Shown: in pieces, positions 45,616 through 57,988 of the stretch
How the letters are laid out: each line of letters opens with the position of its first letter
How positions within the stretch are numbered: the stretch's first letter is position 1
Assembly: GCA_031835245.1 (NCBI GenBank)
Contig: JAVKOQ010000071.1
Location: 1-64,000, forward strand
Length of the DNA: 64,000 bases
Origin: Balamuthia mandrillaris
Lineage: Eukaryota; Discosea; Longamoebia; Balamuthiidae
Reading direction: 5' to 3'
Notes under the pieces: generated by a model
The model's database searches: none
What the model saw: the letters and a program-made list of their open reading frames with translations, nothing else
Told to the model about the DNA's origin: nothing
Made by a program: the position numbers and the translations under genes

Positions 45616-46081
45616 ATGAACGTGGTACAAGCCATTCAGGACTACATCACCAAGATGGTGGAGAGCGTCAGCGGCATGAAGGTGCTGGTGATGGACAAGG
45701 AGACCACGGGCATCGTCAGTCTGGTCTACTCCCAGTCCCAGATGCTGCAAAAGGAGGTCTACCTCTTCGAACGGCTGGACAACCAGGCGCGCGAGCTGAT
45801 GGCCCACCTCAAGGCCATTTGCTTCCTGCGGCCCACCGAGGAGAATTGCAGGATGCTCGACGCCGAGCTCAAGAGGCCTCGCTACGGCGAATACCACATC
45901 TGTACGTTTTTTTCAAGTGTTGGATTATTTTTTTTTTGTTGGTTTTTTTTCTCCTTCTCACCTGCATTTCTTTTTGGGTATTTCTTTTTTGATTTTTAAC
46001 TTTTGTTTGTTTTTCTCTTTTTACTTTTCTGCTCTCTTCTGCTCTCTTCTGCTCTCTTCTCTCTCTCTCCCCCTCTGTCCT

Positions 46082-46121
<40 letters not shown>

Positions 46122-48150
46122 TGTCCTCTCTGCTGCTCTGCTTCTCTCTTTCCTCTCCTCCATTAAAACAGTTTTCACAAATGTCATATCGAGCAACTTC
46201 TTGGAGGAGCTCGCCGAGGCGGACGAACACGAGGTGGTGCAACAGGTGCAGGAGTTCTTTGGTGACTTTTATGCCAACACGCCCGAGCTCTTCTCCCTCA
46301 ACATTGAGCACTGCATGGCCTTGAGCAACAAGAAGAAGGTGCAGATGTTGGAGAGGACGTGCGATGGGCTGATGGCCGTGCTGTTGTCCTTGAAGAAGAA
46401 GCCCGTCATTCGATACCAGAAAAAGTCGGACCTGGCGCAGAGAGTTGGCCAGGAAGTAGCTGTATGTTTTTTCTTTTACTTCTTCTGCTTCTTTGCTTAT
46501 GTTGTCTTCATTGGCTTTCTTACGGTACTTGTTTTTTATCTGTATAGAGACGCATGCAACAAGAAAAGAGTTTGTTCGATTTTCGTAAATCGGACACAGC
46601 GCCGTTGTTGCTCATTTTGGACCGACGAGATGACCCCGTCACTCCCTTGCTCCACCAATGGACCTACCAAGCAATGGTACATGAACTGTTGGGCATTTAC
46701 AACAATCGTGTTGACCTGAAGAACGTGCCCGGCATCCGTAAAGAGCTGGAGGTACACTAACTCTTCTATTCTTTTCTGCTTTCTTTCTCATTCTTTGACT
46801 TTCTGTGTACAGGAGGTTGTGTTATCGAGCGATCAAGACTCCTTTTACAAGAGCAACATGTACAACAACTTTGGAGACTTGGGCATCAGCATCAAGAACC
46901 TTGTTGATGAGTTCCAATCCAAAACTCAAAGCAACCAGAACATTCAGAGCATCGGTTCGTTCTTCTCTCTCTCTCTCTCTCTCTCTCTCCACGTTTTGCT
47001 CACATTTTTCAATTGACAGCTGATATGAAAAGATTCGTGGAGGAATATCCCGAGTTTCGTAAGCTCTCTGGAAACGTATCCAAACATGTCGCTGTGATGG
47101 GAGAGCTTTCGCGTATTGTTGAGTTTCGGTCTCTACTGGACGTCTCTGAGTTGGAACAAGAATTGGCTTGTCATCAAGACCACGCCGCTGCCGTCAAGGT
47201 AAGTTTTTCTTTCTTTTCTCTAGTCACTTCCTTCTTTATCCAGGTGACTAACCCAACAATATTTCAGAAATTATCGTCAATGCTGGAGAATCCAAAGATA
47301 ACGAAAGAGGATTGTCTAAAGTTAGTGATGCTGTACGCTCTTCGCTACGAAGAGAACTCCTCCAACAAGATCACTCAGTTTATCGAAAAGCTTTTCGACT
47401 GCGGCTTAGACGAAGACCAAGTTGGGGTTTGTTCTCCTCTTTCTCTCTCTTTCTATCTCTTTCTCTTTTAAACCGAGCGTTAATTACGTTATCTTTAAAT
47501 CCATAGTTGATATCAGCATTGACAGCTTATGCAGGAGCAAGTCAGCGCAGTGGCGATCTCTTTGGCAACAGCAATCTGCTAAGAATTGCTCGCAGCTCCA
47601 TTCGTAGAGGTCTCAAGGTAACATTTTCCTCTTCTTTCGTCTCTGCTCCTCTTCTATCTATTTTCCATCTCGAGGCACAAAACTAAAACTAAAACGTAAA
47701 AAACAAATAGGGCATTGATAATATCTACACAGAGCATCAGCCGTTGCTTCGTGACATCTTAGAGAGCGTCATGGCCGGGCGAATGCGAGAAGCCGATTAT
47801 CCGTACATCATTGGCTCTCCTTCCAAAGAAAGGTATTATTATTATTAATTCTCTCTTTCACCTCCTTTTCTTGCTCTCTCTCTCTCTCTCTCTTCTATTT
47901 CTTTTCTTTTTAATAACAAACAAAACCACAAACCACAAACCACAGACCAGAGAACGTGATAGTATTCATAGTAGGAGGAGCGACCTACGAGGAAGCCTTC
48001 ACCGTTCACCAAATGAACAAAGACACGACCTATGGCTGCAGCATCATTCTCGGAGGGACCACCATCCACAACTCGAAGAGCTTCTTTGCAGAGTTGGCGC
48101 AAATCAGGGATCTCAACCAAAAGTCTTACTCTGGCAAACGAAACTTGTGA
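45616..48150 (+). CDS. VPS45: VPS45, Sec1/Munc18-family protein
   Basis: VPS45 binds syntaxin-16/Tlg2-type SNAREs and drives fusion at endosomes and the trans-Golgi. About ten exons, roughly 560 residues, the family length. Start [35 protein letters not shown] is nearly identical to VPS45 of animals and plants. Next: [101 protein letters not shown] (the Sec1 domain 2 core), [67 protein letters not shown], and [35 protein letters not shown] near the C-terminus. Introns carry CT tracts on the sense strand. Convergent with the MDR gene; the stops are 93 bp apart. Confidence 0.96.
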
Positions 48151-48243
48151 TCTCTTTTGCTTGTTGTTCTTTTTTTTTTAGTTCGGTACTTATACATATC
48201 TTCTTTTCTTTCGTTCTTTTCGTTCTCTTTTCTTTTTTCTTCC

Positions 48244-49618
48244 TTAAAGACGAGCAACAGCTTGTTGTGTTTCTTCTTCTTGTTTTGAAGGCAAGCGAAG
48301 AACGATTTTGCCGGTTTGGCCATGTTGAGCCAACCGCTCGAAAGCTTCTTCGTATTGGCCGAACGGATAAACCCTGTCCACTAAAGGTACTATCCGATGT
48401 TGCGCCACAAAGTTTAAACACTCTTTCCATTCTTTCTCTGATCCCATCGATGTCCCTTCAAACAGAGGAGAAGGAGAGAGAGAGAGAGAGAGAAGTGAGC
48501 AAAAAGAAACAAGAGTGAAGAAAAGAAAAGACAAACCGCGAAGTTCGACTTGCTTCAAGAACAAGACGGCAAGGTTGAAGTCATCGGGCAGAGAGAGGCC
48601 AGCGGTAACGCCGTAAATCACCACTCTGCCTCCCAACCGAAGCAACCGCACGTAAGAGGATAACGATTGGCCTCCCGACCCATCCAACACACAGTCGAAC
48701 AAGAGAGGCGACTTTTTCTTTTTTGTTGCTGTTGGCTGTTCTCCGCTGTCGTTATTGGCGTTGTTGGAATGAGGTAGTTGTGAGAGAACTAATTGTTCAA
48801 GCTGTGTGGGCCAATCTTTGTTGTTGTAGTTTACTCCTCCTTGTTGTTGAGTAAGAATGTAAGGCTATATAGAAGAAACGAAAAGAAGAAGGAATGAAGC
48901 AAGAAGCAAGAAACCTTTAACACCAAGTTTGTTAATGAGGAAGGCAAGCTTCTCGTCCGATCCAGAGGTAATCCACACATTGGCGCCCATGGCGACTGCC
49001 AGCTGCGCTGCGATGGTGGCCACCCCACCGCCTCCTCCCGTTATTAACACGTTGCTTCCTTTCTCTACCTCTCCTTTCGTTACTAATCCTCTCCATGCTG
49101 TCAATCCTATTGTTTAGAAGTTGGGTTTTGAATTGAATGAAGATAATAAAGAAGAGAAGAAGAAGCGGAAGAAGCGGGGAAGAAGAACAAAGAAGAAGAA
49201 GAACAAGAAGAACAAGAAGAAGAAGACGCAGATGATGCAGAAACTACAAAGGACAAACCAGCAACAGGCAAGCAAGCAGCTTCCTCAAAGGAGAGGTGCG
49301 GAGGGATCTCCGCCAGCAAGCCCACCGGAACCACTATCCGCTCCGCAAGCGTGCCCGGCAGCGGCCGCATGCCCAACACCCCAAAGGTCTCCGCATTGGG
49401 CGCCCGCTCATCGTTCCCCCACCCAACGGCGCTGTTGAGGACCACCCGTTTGCCGATCCACCTTTTGCTTTCCTCTTCTTCTCGTTCGTGGTTGCTGCGG
49501 AGGAGGAGCTGCTCCACCGTTCCGCTGGCATCAGAGCCCAAGACGGAGTGGAAGCGAATACCTGGGTACATGCCTCGTCGGATCCAATAGTCTCCTGTTG
49601 CAGAAAAGAGGGAAGTTT

Positions 49619-49657
<39 letters not shown>

Positions 49658-49917
49658 AAAAGAAGAGTGTGGGGGAAGAGAAGAAAAGACAAGAGATGCG
49701 AAAGAGTAGCGAAACTGCGATTGAGGGACACGGCGTGAATGCGGACAACGGCATGAGGCGTTGGGGGTGCATGCCCCGAGCTGAAAGGGCTTAGCTCCAC
49801 TTTCGCCCTTGTCAGACGGTACAAGCCGGTCCGTGGGCAGCGCTCTTGCTTCAGGACCAACCCTTCCGTGCTCAGCAACGCGGAGGAGGCAGAGGAGGAG
49901 GCGGCCATGATGCTCAT
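48244..49917 (-). CDS. medium-chain dehydrogenase/reductase (quinone-oxidoreductase-like)
   Basis: Five or so exons from the ATG at 49917 (MSIMAASSSASSALLSTEGL). The catalytic GroES-like domain reads VVRIHAVSLNR spliced to RDYWIRRGMYPGIRFHSVLG SDASGTV, the usual MDR pattern. Then GTLAERIVVPVGLLAEIPPH LSFEEAACLPVAGL, TAWRGLVTKGEVEKGSNVLI and the nucleotide-binding GGGGGVATIAAQLAVAMGA with VWITSGSDEKL. Later: FDCVLDGSGGQSLSSYVRLL, GGRVVIYGVTAG and FGQYEEAFERLAQHGQTGKI VLRL. No structural-zinc Cys cluster is seen, so a zinc-independent NADPH oxidoreductase of the YogA-like type is most likely. Substrate unknown. Cytosolic, with no clear targeting signal. Lies downstream of FHIP in the same orientation. 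Confidence 0.85.
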
Positions 49918-50141
49918 CCTTTATTCTTTTTCTTAGCTGGAAGGATGTTGGCTATTAGAGTAATTATTCATCTACGAGGATGAAAGTGTTGTATGCTGTT
50001 GATTCCAGCGATGATATAAATATGAGGGGGAAGAGGGATGGTATGACCTTCTGTGTTAAATGTTCAGTATATTAGGTTGGGTTCCAGGTTTGCATATTAA
50101 TAAGGAAAAAAACGTTTCGTTCAACGTTTGAAGACAGGCGC

Positions 50142-50190
<49 letters not shown>

Positions 50191-50225
50191 AGAAGGTAGG
50201 ATTTGCATAGACCTTCTTGTGTTAT
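49918..50225. other. gap between FHIP 3' end and MDR start, with GA tract
   Basis: 308 bp; the upstream region of the MDR gene. Contains a GA tract at about 50143-50186. No gene and no GTCGAC site. Confidence 0.5.
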
Positions 50226-52914
50226 TCATGATTCGATGGTTGTAATGGGGGGTGTAGCAGGTTGGTGGCGATGAGGAGAGAAAGGCATCAACAGACTCCA
50301 AAGAGAGCCACAGGCGCTCAGCTCTTTGCAAAACTCCTCAAAGATGAGGAGGTTCTGAATGAAATCCACTTGGGCTTTTTCTTCTCTGTTTTGGTTAAGC
50401 CGGAGGGCACACATGAACATTGCAGCTCTTTGATTTTGAGAAGGGAAGTAAGATACTCACTTGGAGAGGGATTGAGCAGATAGTTGTTCCCGTGCTTTTC
50501 TTAGCTCTTCTGGGACGTGTATTCCTTTCCGTTTGCACTTTTCTTCTGCCTCGTTTGAAACCTGTTCACAAAGAACGGAACATAGGAACGAAATAAGAGA
50601 AGAGAGGATAGCACAAAATGATGGAGGCCCAGAAATAAAACCTACCTGTTTCATGACATTATAAAGCGTACGAATTTGAGGTCGCCAACAAAGAGTAGGG
50701 TGGAGCAGAAAGGTATGCAGGGAGGCATCCGGATAACAAGCCAACTTTGTGATGATATTGGTCAGCAGCAAAAGGCTCTCCATACTGTGATCCAAGAACC
50801 GGGCCAGCCTATTAAACAGAACCCAAAAAAATAGAGGTTCTGTCGTTGGTTCTCCTTCTTTAAGAGCAGGAGAAGAAGGATGAGAAGAATCAACTTTGGT
50901 TGTGTTTGAAGCCGATTCAGAAGAAGAAAGTGAGTTATGGTGGAAGTGATGATGAAGAGAAGCCATGATGTTGGTCTGTGCTTCGCTCAGATAACTATCG
51001 TATCCATCTGAGGGAGAGTCACAGACTGGAAATAACTTTAAGAAAGCAGCTATAGTAGATGGATCTGGCAGATAAGATAGAGAACAAGACGAAGCAGAAG
51101 AAGGAGATGAGGAAGGCGGCATGAATACAGCAAATTCAATATCTTTTTCCTGCTCTTCTGAAGAGGATAAGAAGCGGTCTAAGGGATGAATATCGCAGAG
51201 AACGAGAGTGCGAAGAGCAAAGTCGTCCCGCATTTCAAAGAGTTGGTTGAAGAGGGAGAGTGCATGAAGGCTCAGTCGTTCGGAAACCGAGTCCATTCGC
51301 CGAACAAGTGTTGTCCGAAGAAAGTTATGAGACGAAGCAGCAGTTTCGTTGTTGTCGCTGGGTTTGTTGTCAGAGAACAAGAATGATAGCAGTGCTCTTG
51401 TAAAGATTGGCGATGACCGTTCGCTGGAGCTCTCTTCGATTATCTTGGAGAGGAGAGACATGGCTTTGCTGGCCACCTCCGGTTCTCTAGTTTTGTTCAG
51501 CCAACAAAGAAAGCATGGGGAGGATAAAGACAGGTTGTTAAAAAAAATGACAAAGAGCAAGAGCGTACGGTTGAATAAGAGAAGCAGCAAGTGCAGTCTC
51601 AAAGAATGACCGGTGAAGCTCGGTAGTTAGCAGTGTTTGAACGTCCTAAACGTACAACATAAAGTGGTAAACAAAAAGAGAGAAGAGGCGAGAAAGGAGA
51701 GTTACGAGAAAATAGACTTACTTTCTCTGATTGTTCCAAACAGGCAAATACGAATTGAAGAAACTCAAGAAACCGTGCCATAGCGTTCTCTAGTTGTTCT
51801 TCGCCGACATTTAAAGCGTGCTCATAGTAGGTTCCTAACAGTTCAGACTGTGGGTAAAGCAATAAGCATCAGCAATAACTATGAAATGGCAGAAACGAGA
51901 ACAGAGGAAGAAAGAGCACCATTCGGGCTGGAAAGGTAGACCGCGTGACAATAAACTGTGTAACAATAGGCACGTGAAAGTATTGTAGGCAATAGAGCAA
52001 GGCATGCCGAGCTTGCTCTCCACAGAAGCCCTCTAAATCCATCCTTGACACGAGCCCAGAGAAGAGAGGAAACTCGATGCTGTTGCTGTTCTCCTCGATG
52101 TCGGCATCTTCTGTTATCTGTTTTGTATAAACGAGTCGCGTGAGAGACTAACACAAGACAAGGATGAAAGGAGAGCACTGAAGAAGAGAAACCTCTGGAA
52201 AATGGAAGAAGAAAGATATCAAAGTAGAGTCCTCCTCTCTCAGCTTCTTGATGAGAATGAAGATGAGATTGAGAAGCTCTGCATGCTCCATTTCGGCGTG
52301 ATGACGGAGCAACTTGCAGAGCGGCCTATTCACGCTCATATGGTGCAGCAGCGGAGAGCTGCTATTACTCAACACCGAAGCCAAGACCACCAACACGTGT
52401 TTCCTCACCCCTGGCGGCGTCTTTTTCGACACGTTAAGCCATCAGAAGACAGGGTGAAGAGAAGCTCAAGCAAAAAAACAGGCCAGGAATATACTCACGT
52501 CTCTCTCTGCAAGAGCACACCACGTTTGCAGTATTCGCTCCTCCAAAAAGTAGTCAAGACAGGGACCCTGCCTCCCCACGATGCCCTCCTTCTCCTGCTC
52601 ATCCCCTTCCTCCACAAGCAACCGCACCATCGCGTTCAAGTGATGCATTATCTCTCCACCTTCCACATCATCTATTGTTTTAAACAACAAGAGCACAAAT
52701 AAGAACGTTTCGTTTGTTGTTGTGGTTTGGTTCTCCTGCTTCGCCGGGTGAAGGCAAAAAGTATGTATGTAAAAAAAAAACAAACAAACAACTAACCCCT
52801 TTCATCGATGTAAAAGTGTCGTATAGCTCTCCAGTGGTTTCGAAAGTCTTCCAGCGGTGACTTCACAGGTGGAGCCAACACGTCCCCTAACGCCGAAAAC
52901 AGCCGGCTCACCAT
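50226..52914 (-). CDS. FHIP/FAM160-family protein (FTS-Hook-FHIP complex)
   Basis: FHIP proteins join FTS and Hook adaptors, linking dynein to early endosomes. Start MVSRLFSALGDVLAPPVKSP, then LEDFRNHWRAIRHFYIDER (the family's N-terminal W..I..Y motif). Later exons read LDYFLEERILQTWCALAERD, PPGVRKHVLVVLASVLSNSS SPLLHHMSVNRPLCKLL (close to the PLLPHINVHRPVQKLI of FAM160 proteins), HAELLNLIFILIKKLREEDS, ARHALLYCLQYFHVPIVTQF, LGTYYEHALNVGEEQLENAM, RMDSVSERLSLHALSLFNQL, LFNRLARFLDHSMESLLLLT and IRTLYNVMKQVGFISG. The last exon ends VDFIQNLLIFEEFCKELSA with a His/Pro/Thr tail (stop at 50226). The upstream frame stays open without an ATG, so 52914 is the first standard start. Splice boundaries are approximate. 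Confidence 0.85.
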
Positions 52915-53492
52915 CAGAGAAGCACCCTTTCGGTCGAATCTCAAACTTGGTCCTTCTTCTATGCGTGCGCCTCTTCTTTGTCCGGTTCTTTTGCTTTTTG
53001 GCCGAAGGGACGCCTGTGGGATGCTTGGCGCAACAAACCAGAGCAAATGATGTCCAACATGTGCGGGACCCGCCGGAAAGAGGGCCAGCCGCGAGAGAAC
53101 GGTCAGCGGTGTCCCTTTAGGGATGAAGGAGGCTTGCCACAAAGGCCGCTCGGTGTGGTGACTCCATGGGCGGTGGAAAACGGCTTGCCCTTAAGGGTTC
53201 CGCTGCTTGTGATGGCCACCAGAGACAATGATTCCGGAAGCCAGGACATCATACGGGTGGGAAGCTGGTGGCTTCGTTCTAGACCTTGTGATAAATAAGA
53301 CGGCCAAAAAGTAAAGAAGAGAGGAGACACACGCTACCCTTAAGCTTGGGGCTCCTGTCTCCCTCTCGTTATGCCGCGCCTGGTCTTGGTTGTTTTGCTC
53401 CTAGAACGAGAGGCTCAAAAGGGGAAAATCAATTTACATATGTAAAGAAAAGGTACAAAGAAAAAGAGCTAGGGAAAAAGCATCGGATGCTT
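52915..53492. other. intergenic region between FHIP and RMND5 genes
   Basis: 578 bp. The part 52980-53280 is richer in GC than other gaps and open in several frames on both strands, but none of the translations resembles a known protein. It should contain the FHIP promoter. No GTCGAC or E2F-like site seen. Confidence 0.4.
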
Positions 53493-53593
53493 TCAGAAGT
53501 AAAGGCGTCGTGCTTGGCTGACCGTCTGCTCTGTTGGACAATATGGGCACTTGAACCTGCAGCGCATACCAGCGATAATTTTTTTTGAGTAGG

Positions 53594-53630
<37 letters not shown>

Positions 53631-54509
53631 TAACCTTGCACGAGTGCCTCTAGTAGGAAGCTTGTTGAGTGATGTTTTGGAGATGATATGCCCGCAGATC
53701 AAGAGCATTGGTGGATTGTCGGAGGTGCAACTTTCCTTCGACACAGGACAGAAGAACAACGAGTGGTAATGAAGTTCTTTGTACTCATTATTTACCTGTT
53801 TGACAAAAAAAATATTCAATAAAAAGCAAAAGAAAAATAGGAAGAAAAAGAACAAGAGAATGAAGAAGAAACATACAGGAAGGGTGGTAAGAGAAGACCA
53901 AGGATGAAGCTTGTTGTTTTGCATTATCTCCGCCATTTTGATCCATTCTGGAAGAATCGCACAACCGCCTTTCACACTACATGCGTATAACATTCTCGTA
54001 AGCAAAGGAAAGAAACGAAAGCAAGAACAATAAGAAATGAAGAGAAGAAATGCATTACATGGTTGGGAGAGGACTGGTTTCAGGAAGCCCCAGTAGAGAG
54101 CAACAATCATGCACAAATCGCTGTTTGACCTTTTCCCAGTTGCTTTCCATGTACATGTCCGCATAAGGCGAGTTATAAATACGATCAGCAAATAAGAGAC
54201 TCGTCACTAAACGTTGAACCTCTGTTGTTTGTAAAGTGTACATTAGATTACAGAGAAGACAGACAAAGTAAACACGAAATTAAGTACGAGAGGAATATAT
54301 GTCGGCAAAGGGAGGGAATTGAGTGCGAGCGTAAGACAGAGCTTCCATTCGATTGCCACCCAAAACAATGCTAGTAAATCGGAGTTTGTGAAGGTCGAAC
54401 TCGAGCGAACTTCCACGCTCACTCAGGGTGTCTCTTCTTGCTTCCGCCCATCTTGAAATGAGAAATACAATTAGGAGAAGGAACAAAAGAAGAAGAGAAG
54501 ATATAAGGA

Positions 54510-54545
<36 letters not shown>

Positions 54546-55512
54546 AAACTTTAAAGCAGGCTCAACGTTTTTCTGGTCCATACAATTGAGAATTTGGTAC
54601 ATGTTATGAAGCAGCTCTTTGAGATCCTCCGATATGCTCACATTTGTTTCCTGTGTATCAAATGATTTCGTGTATAAGTCACTTCTCTTCATCCTTCTTT
54701 ATTCTCTCGTTCTCTCTGTTGAGATACCTTTTCTAACTGCTCAGCAATGTCAAACCGGCCTTCTCGGTAGAGGTGAAGCACGATGGCCTCATTGAGAAGT
54801 TGCCGGTCCAACGGGAGGTCGGCCCTGTAAGCCTTCGCCACGTTCCCTGACAGCGCCTATTGCGTGCAAAGCTGAGGTGAGCAAAGCAAGGCAGCAAATG
54901 AAATAACGAGAACACAAGAGAGAGCAAGGGAGAGGGAGAGGAAGAGGGAGAGCCAGAGAGCGCGAACAGAAAGAATAGAACTAGAGAACGAGAGAGGAGC
55001 AAGCAAGGCGAGAGCAAATGAAGAGTAGAAACAACAGAAGGGGAGAAGAGGGACCTTGTCAACAGCCCGAGTGAACTTGGACAACACTTGATGGTACTCT
55101 CTGTGCTCTTTCTTGACTTTGTTGGCCAGGTCCGCTTTCTTCAAGTTCTGGTGCGCCATCATCAAAGGCAACCGCCATGCACCTGCGTCAATTTTTTTGT
55201 GTTGGCAAAAAATCAATGATGAAAAAACAAACAAAACCAACCCTGCTCTTCTTCTTCGCTGGTGGCTCCCTCTTTCGGAGCAATCTGCTTCAACGTGGTC
55301 TCCAGTTGGGCAATCAGCTGGTCCAGGCATTGTTGCGTCTTTGTGTACGCCAGCTTCTGCTTCTTGGCGACGCGGGCGTACTCCTTGGTGATGATCTCCT
55401 CGTGGGAGGTGGCCTTGTTTCTTGGCGGAGCGGTGGCAGCACCCGCTTCCGTGCTTCCACCTCCATCGCCTTCGCCAGTGCGTGCTTCTTGCGTGGAGTC
55501 GGCCCTCTCCAT
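53493..55512 (-). CDS. RMND5/GID2-type RING subunit of the CTLH E3 ubiquitin ligase
   Basis: RMND5A/B (yeast Rmd5/Gid2) pairs with MAEA (Gid9) as the catalytic RING-like heterodimer of the GID/CTLH ubiquitin ligase. About nine exons, roughly 400 residues. N-terminus MERADSTQEARTGEGDGGG, a coiled-coil part (CLDQLIAQLETTLKQIAPKE), then LPLDRQLLNEAIVLHLYREG RFDIAEQLEK (LisH/CTLH), YQILNCMDQKNVEPALKF, RWAEARRDTLSERGSSLEFD LHKLRF (CTLH) and NRMEALSYARTQFPPFADI (CRA). The C-terminal RING-like region reads YHSLFFCPVSKESCTSDNPP MLLICGHIISKTSLNKL, then RFKCPYCPTEQTVSQARRLY F; GHIIS..ALNK..KCPYCP.EQ is the RMND5 signature and distinguishes it from MAEA. Nucleus/cytosol. Confidence 0.92.
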
Positions 55513-55634
55513 CGTTTGCTCTTCTTTTTTTGTTATTTTCTGTTTTTTTTTAACTTTTTTTTGATTATTTTTTGTAAATTGAATTAATTAATTTTCCCAC
55601 TACTAGATTAACTGAGGGTATCAGTTCAACAACT

Positions 55635-55706
55635 TCCCCTGTGGTGTAGTCGGCAGCACTTCCGCCTGTCACGCGGACAACCCGGGTTCGATTCCCGGCG
55701 GGGGAG
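55635..55706 (+). tRNA. tRNA-Asp (GUC)
   Basis: 72 nt with a complete cloverleaf. The acceptor stem TCCCCTG (55635-55641) pairs with CGGGGGA (55699-55705); discriminator G at 55706. The anticodon stem TCCGC/GCGGA encloses the loop CTGTCAC with anticodon GTC at 55668-55670. T arm CCGGG-TTCGATT-CCCGG. Box A TGGTGTAGTCGG and box B GGTTCGATTCC are intact. No intron. A T-run within 10 bp downstream serves as the pol III terminator. Lies in the gap between RMND5 and THOC7. Confidence 0.97.
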
Positions 55707-55826
55707 TTCTTTTTTGTTTTGATTTTGCTATTTTTTTGCGGACAGTGAGAAAGAAAGAGAAAGAGAAAAAGAAAAGAGGATGAAGAGAAGAGACAGGGCA
55801 AGACGTAAAGTGGGTTTGTGTTTTTG

Positions 55827-57569
55827 TTATTGGACAATGTCCATCTTCTCAAGGCTCTCCTCTTTCGCTTTGTCTTTGCCAGAGGAAGCAGCCTTTGCAC
55901 TGCTGCTACTTCTGCTTTGCCCTCCTCTTCTCTCCGAATTAGAGGAAGAGGGTGTTGTAGAAGAAGCGGAGGAGGATGAGGAAGATGGGATAGATGCAAG
56001 TGGTGAGATGGTGAGGTCGCTGCCCTCTTCCAGTTGAAGTGTTCTTTGGAGATCCTGGATGGTGTGCAGCAACAAAGCAAACTGCTTTGACCGGAGCTCC
56101 AGGATCTGTGCGGTTCTTAGTCGTTGTCTTCCTAGTTCTTCCAGCTCCTTTTTCAACGTGTCCATTTTTCTAGACGAAGCAATAAGCAAAATGAAAAAGA
56201 AGGAAGAAAGAAAAAAACGTACGCAGTAGTTTCAGAACGAGAAGGAAATGAGTTGATGACTTTGGCCAAAGAGTCATATTCTTCTTTGTGCTGCCGCAGG
56301 GTTTTCTCATCTTGCAAGGTCTGTTTAAGTTGTGTGATTTCTTCTCGAACATCGCCTATGGACTGGTCTATTTTGGATAGCAAGAAAGTTAAATGGTGTT
56401 ATTGTCTTCAAACAGAAGAAGAGAAGAAAGACAAAATTTTAAGAAGGATGAAGAGAAAGAATAGAGAACGGGAGGAGTGATAAGCAAAGAGCGAGAGAGA
56501 ACAAGCAGGAAGAGGAAGGAAGAGGAGGGAAGGACGAAAGAAAGTACCGAGATCTGAATACAATTTTGTGAAGTAGTCTATCTCTCTAGCGTTTGTGTCC
56601 CTCACCGTTTGAGCGTTGTTCAACCCTAGTTCAAAACTTTCCAAGCTCGATAACAACGATGTTTCTCTATTGTTTTTTTTTTTTGTTGGATATCAGCAAC
56701 AAGAAGAAGAAGAAGAAGAAGAAGAAGAAGAAGAAGAAGAAGAAGAAGAAGAAGAAGAAGAAGAAGAAGAAGAAGAAGAAGAAGAAGAAGAAGAAGAAGA
56801 AGAAGAAGAAGAAGAAGAAGAAGAAGAAGAACAAGAAGAAGAAGAACAAGAAGAACAAGAAGAAGAAGAAGAACAAGAAGAAGAACAAGAAGAAGAACAA
56901 GAACAAGAAGAAGAACAAGAAGAAGAACAAGAACAAGAAGAAGAAGAACAAGAAGAAGAAGAAGAAGAAGAACAAGAAGAAGAAGAAGAAGAAGAAGAAG
57001 AACAAGAAGAAGAAGAAGAAGAAGAACAAGAAGAAGAAGAAGCGGAAGGAGGAGAAGAACAACAGCAGCAGCAACAACAACAAGAAGAAGCAGAAGCAGA
57101 GGCAGAACGAAGAAAGAATAACAAAATAACTAACTGTTGATGAAGCTCTTTGGGGTCAGTTATGTCTCCTTGAGCCAGTTGCAAGTACTTCTGAGTGAAC
57201 TTTTTGAGCCCAATCTCGTTGAAGAGCAGAATCTTTCGGATGACGGCCGTGTCCTCCTCCTCCAGTTGCCGCTTTGAAAGGGAGGGTGAAACCGGAGTGG
57301 AAGATGTAGAAGAAGAAGCAGAGGAAGAAGAGGCAGAAGAACTCTCCGTTCGATTGGATCTTGAAGACGTTTTGGGGGACTGAAGCAAAAAAAAGAATTA
57401 AAAATCAGATTGTGAGGGAGTGAAATGCATCAGTTTTTTTTTGTTAAGTTTTGTCACGAAAACGTACCGAAGAGGAAGAAGACGAGCTTCGCGGCTGGGC
57501 GTGAACTCGAGGGCCTGCAGCACTGCCCGACGAGGATAACAACGTTCGGGTGACCTCTTCTCTCTGCAT
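55827..57569 (-). CDS. THOC7: THO complex subunit 7 (THOC7)
   Basis: THOC7 is a coiled-coil subunit of the THO/TREX complex, which couples transcription to mRNA export in the nucleus. Five exons from the ATG at 57569 (MQREEVTRTLLSSSG...), with Ser-rich linkers, then DTAVIRKILLFNEIGLKKFT QKYLQL (family DDEVIRKRLLIDG...). After a long intron: LLSSLESFELGLNNAQTVRD TNAREIDYF, then DQSIGDVREEITQLKQTLQD, LRQHKEEYDSLAKVINSFPS RSET, equal to the NRQEYDALAKVIQ.HPDRHET core of THOC7, and LKKELEELGRQRLRTAQILE LRSKQFALLLHTIQDLQRTL. The C-terminus is Ser-rich, ending KMDIVQ. Length about 310, longer than the human 204 because of the low-complexity ends. The intron at about 56670-57135 is a CTT array on the sense strand. 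Confidence 0.88.
56700..57060 (-). repeat. (CTT)n trinucleotide array in a THOC7 intron
   Basis: About 350 bp of AAG/AAC units on the plus strand (CTT/GTT on the THOC7 sense strand): first nearly pure AAG, then AAG interrupted regularly by AAC. All frames are open through it, which creates false Glu-, Lys-, Ser- or Phe-rich proteins. Confidence 0.95.
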
Positions 57570-57988
57570 CTCTCCTTTTTTTCTTTCCCGCGCTATTAGT
57601 TATTCGATGCTTTTACGGGTACCTTCGACCCAGCTAGTTTGTCCACCGAGGATAACAGGAGTCCCTGCAGACATCTTTTGCCCGCATCCCTGTTTAAATT
57701 CGAAAATTTTCCAGGAAAATGGAAAAAAAGTATTATCTTCTCCATACCCGAAGGAAAGGAATGGGTAGAAGGCCAGGCGTCGATGAGCCCATGCCTTCCG
57801 GTAACAGGCCTGCTGCTGCTCCTTTGGATGAACCAGAGCGAGGCGTTCTGGTCCTCACTGTGGGATGGATACACCACTGATTGCACTTTGTGCCAAACCC
57901 GTTTTATTACTATTATTAATAATTTTTTTAATAGTTTGTTGAGGCAGACGAGAGAGAAGTCTTTTTTTTTTTTGTGAGAGAAAGAAAG
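57570..57988. promoter_or_regulatory. divergent promoter THOC7 / zinc-ribbon gene
   Basis: 419 bp. An E2F-like TTTCCCGCGC lies at 57584-57593, about 15 bp upstream of the THOC7 start codon. The stretch 57600-57860 is more mixed in composition than other promoters. No GTCGAC. No coding frame supported. Confidence 0.45.

Noticed and set aside
52978..53588. Plus-strand proteins in the FHIP/RMND5 gap
   Set aside because: No known motif, no splice pattern and no ATG-led frame with conserved features; left as intergenic.
53493..55512. MAEA (GID9) instead of RMND5
   Set aside because: The RING-like end (GHIIS...LNKL...KCPYCPTEQ...RRLYF) matches RMND5 better than MAEA.
56593..57388. Glu-, Lys-, Phe- and Ser-rich frames on both strands
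   Set aside because: A CTT/AAG array inside a THOC7 intron; all frames are open by composition.
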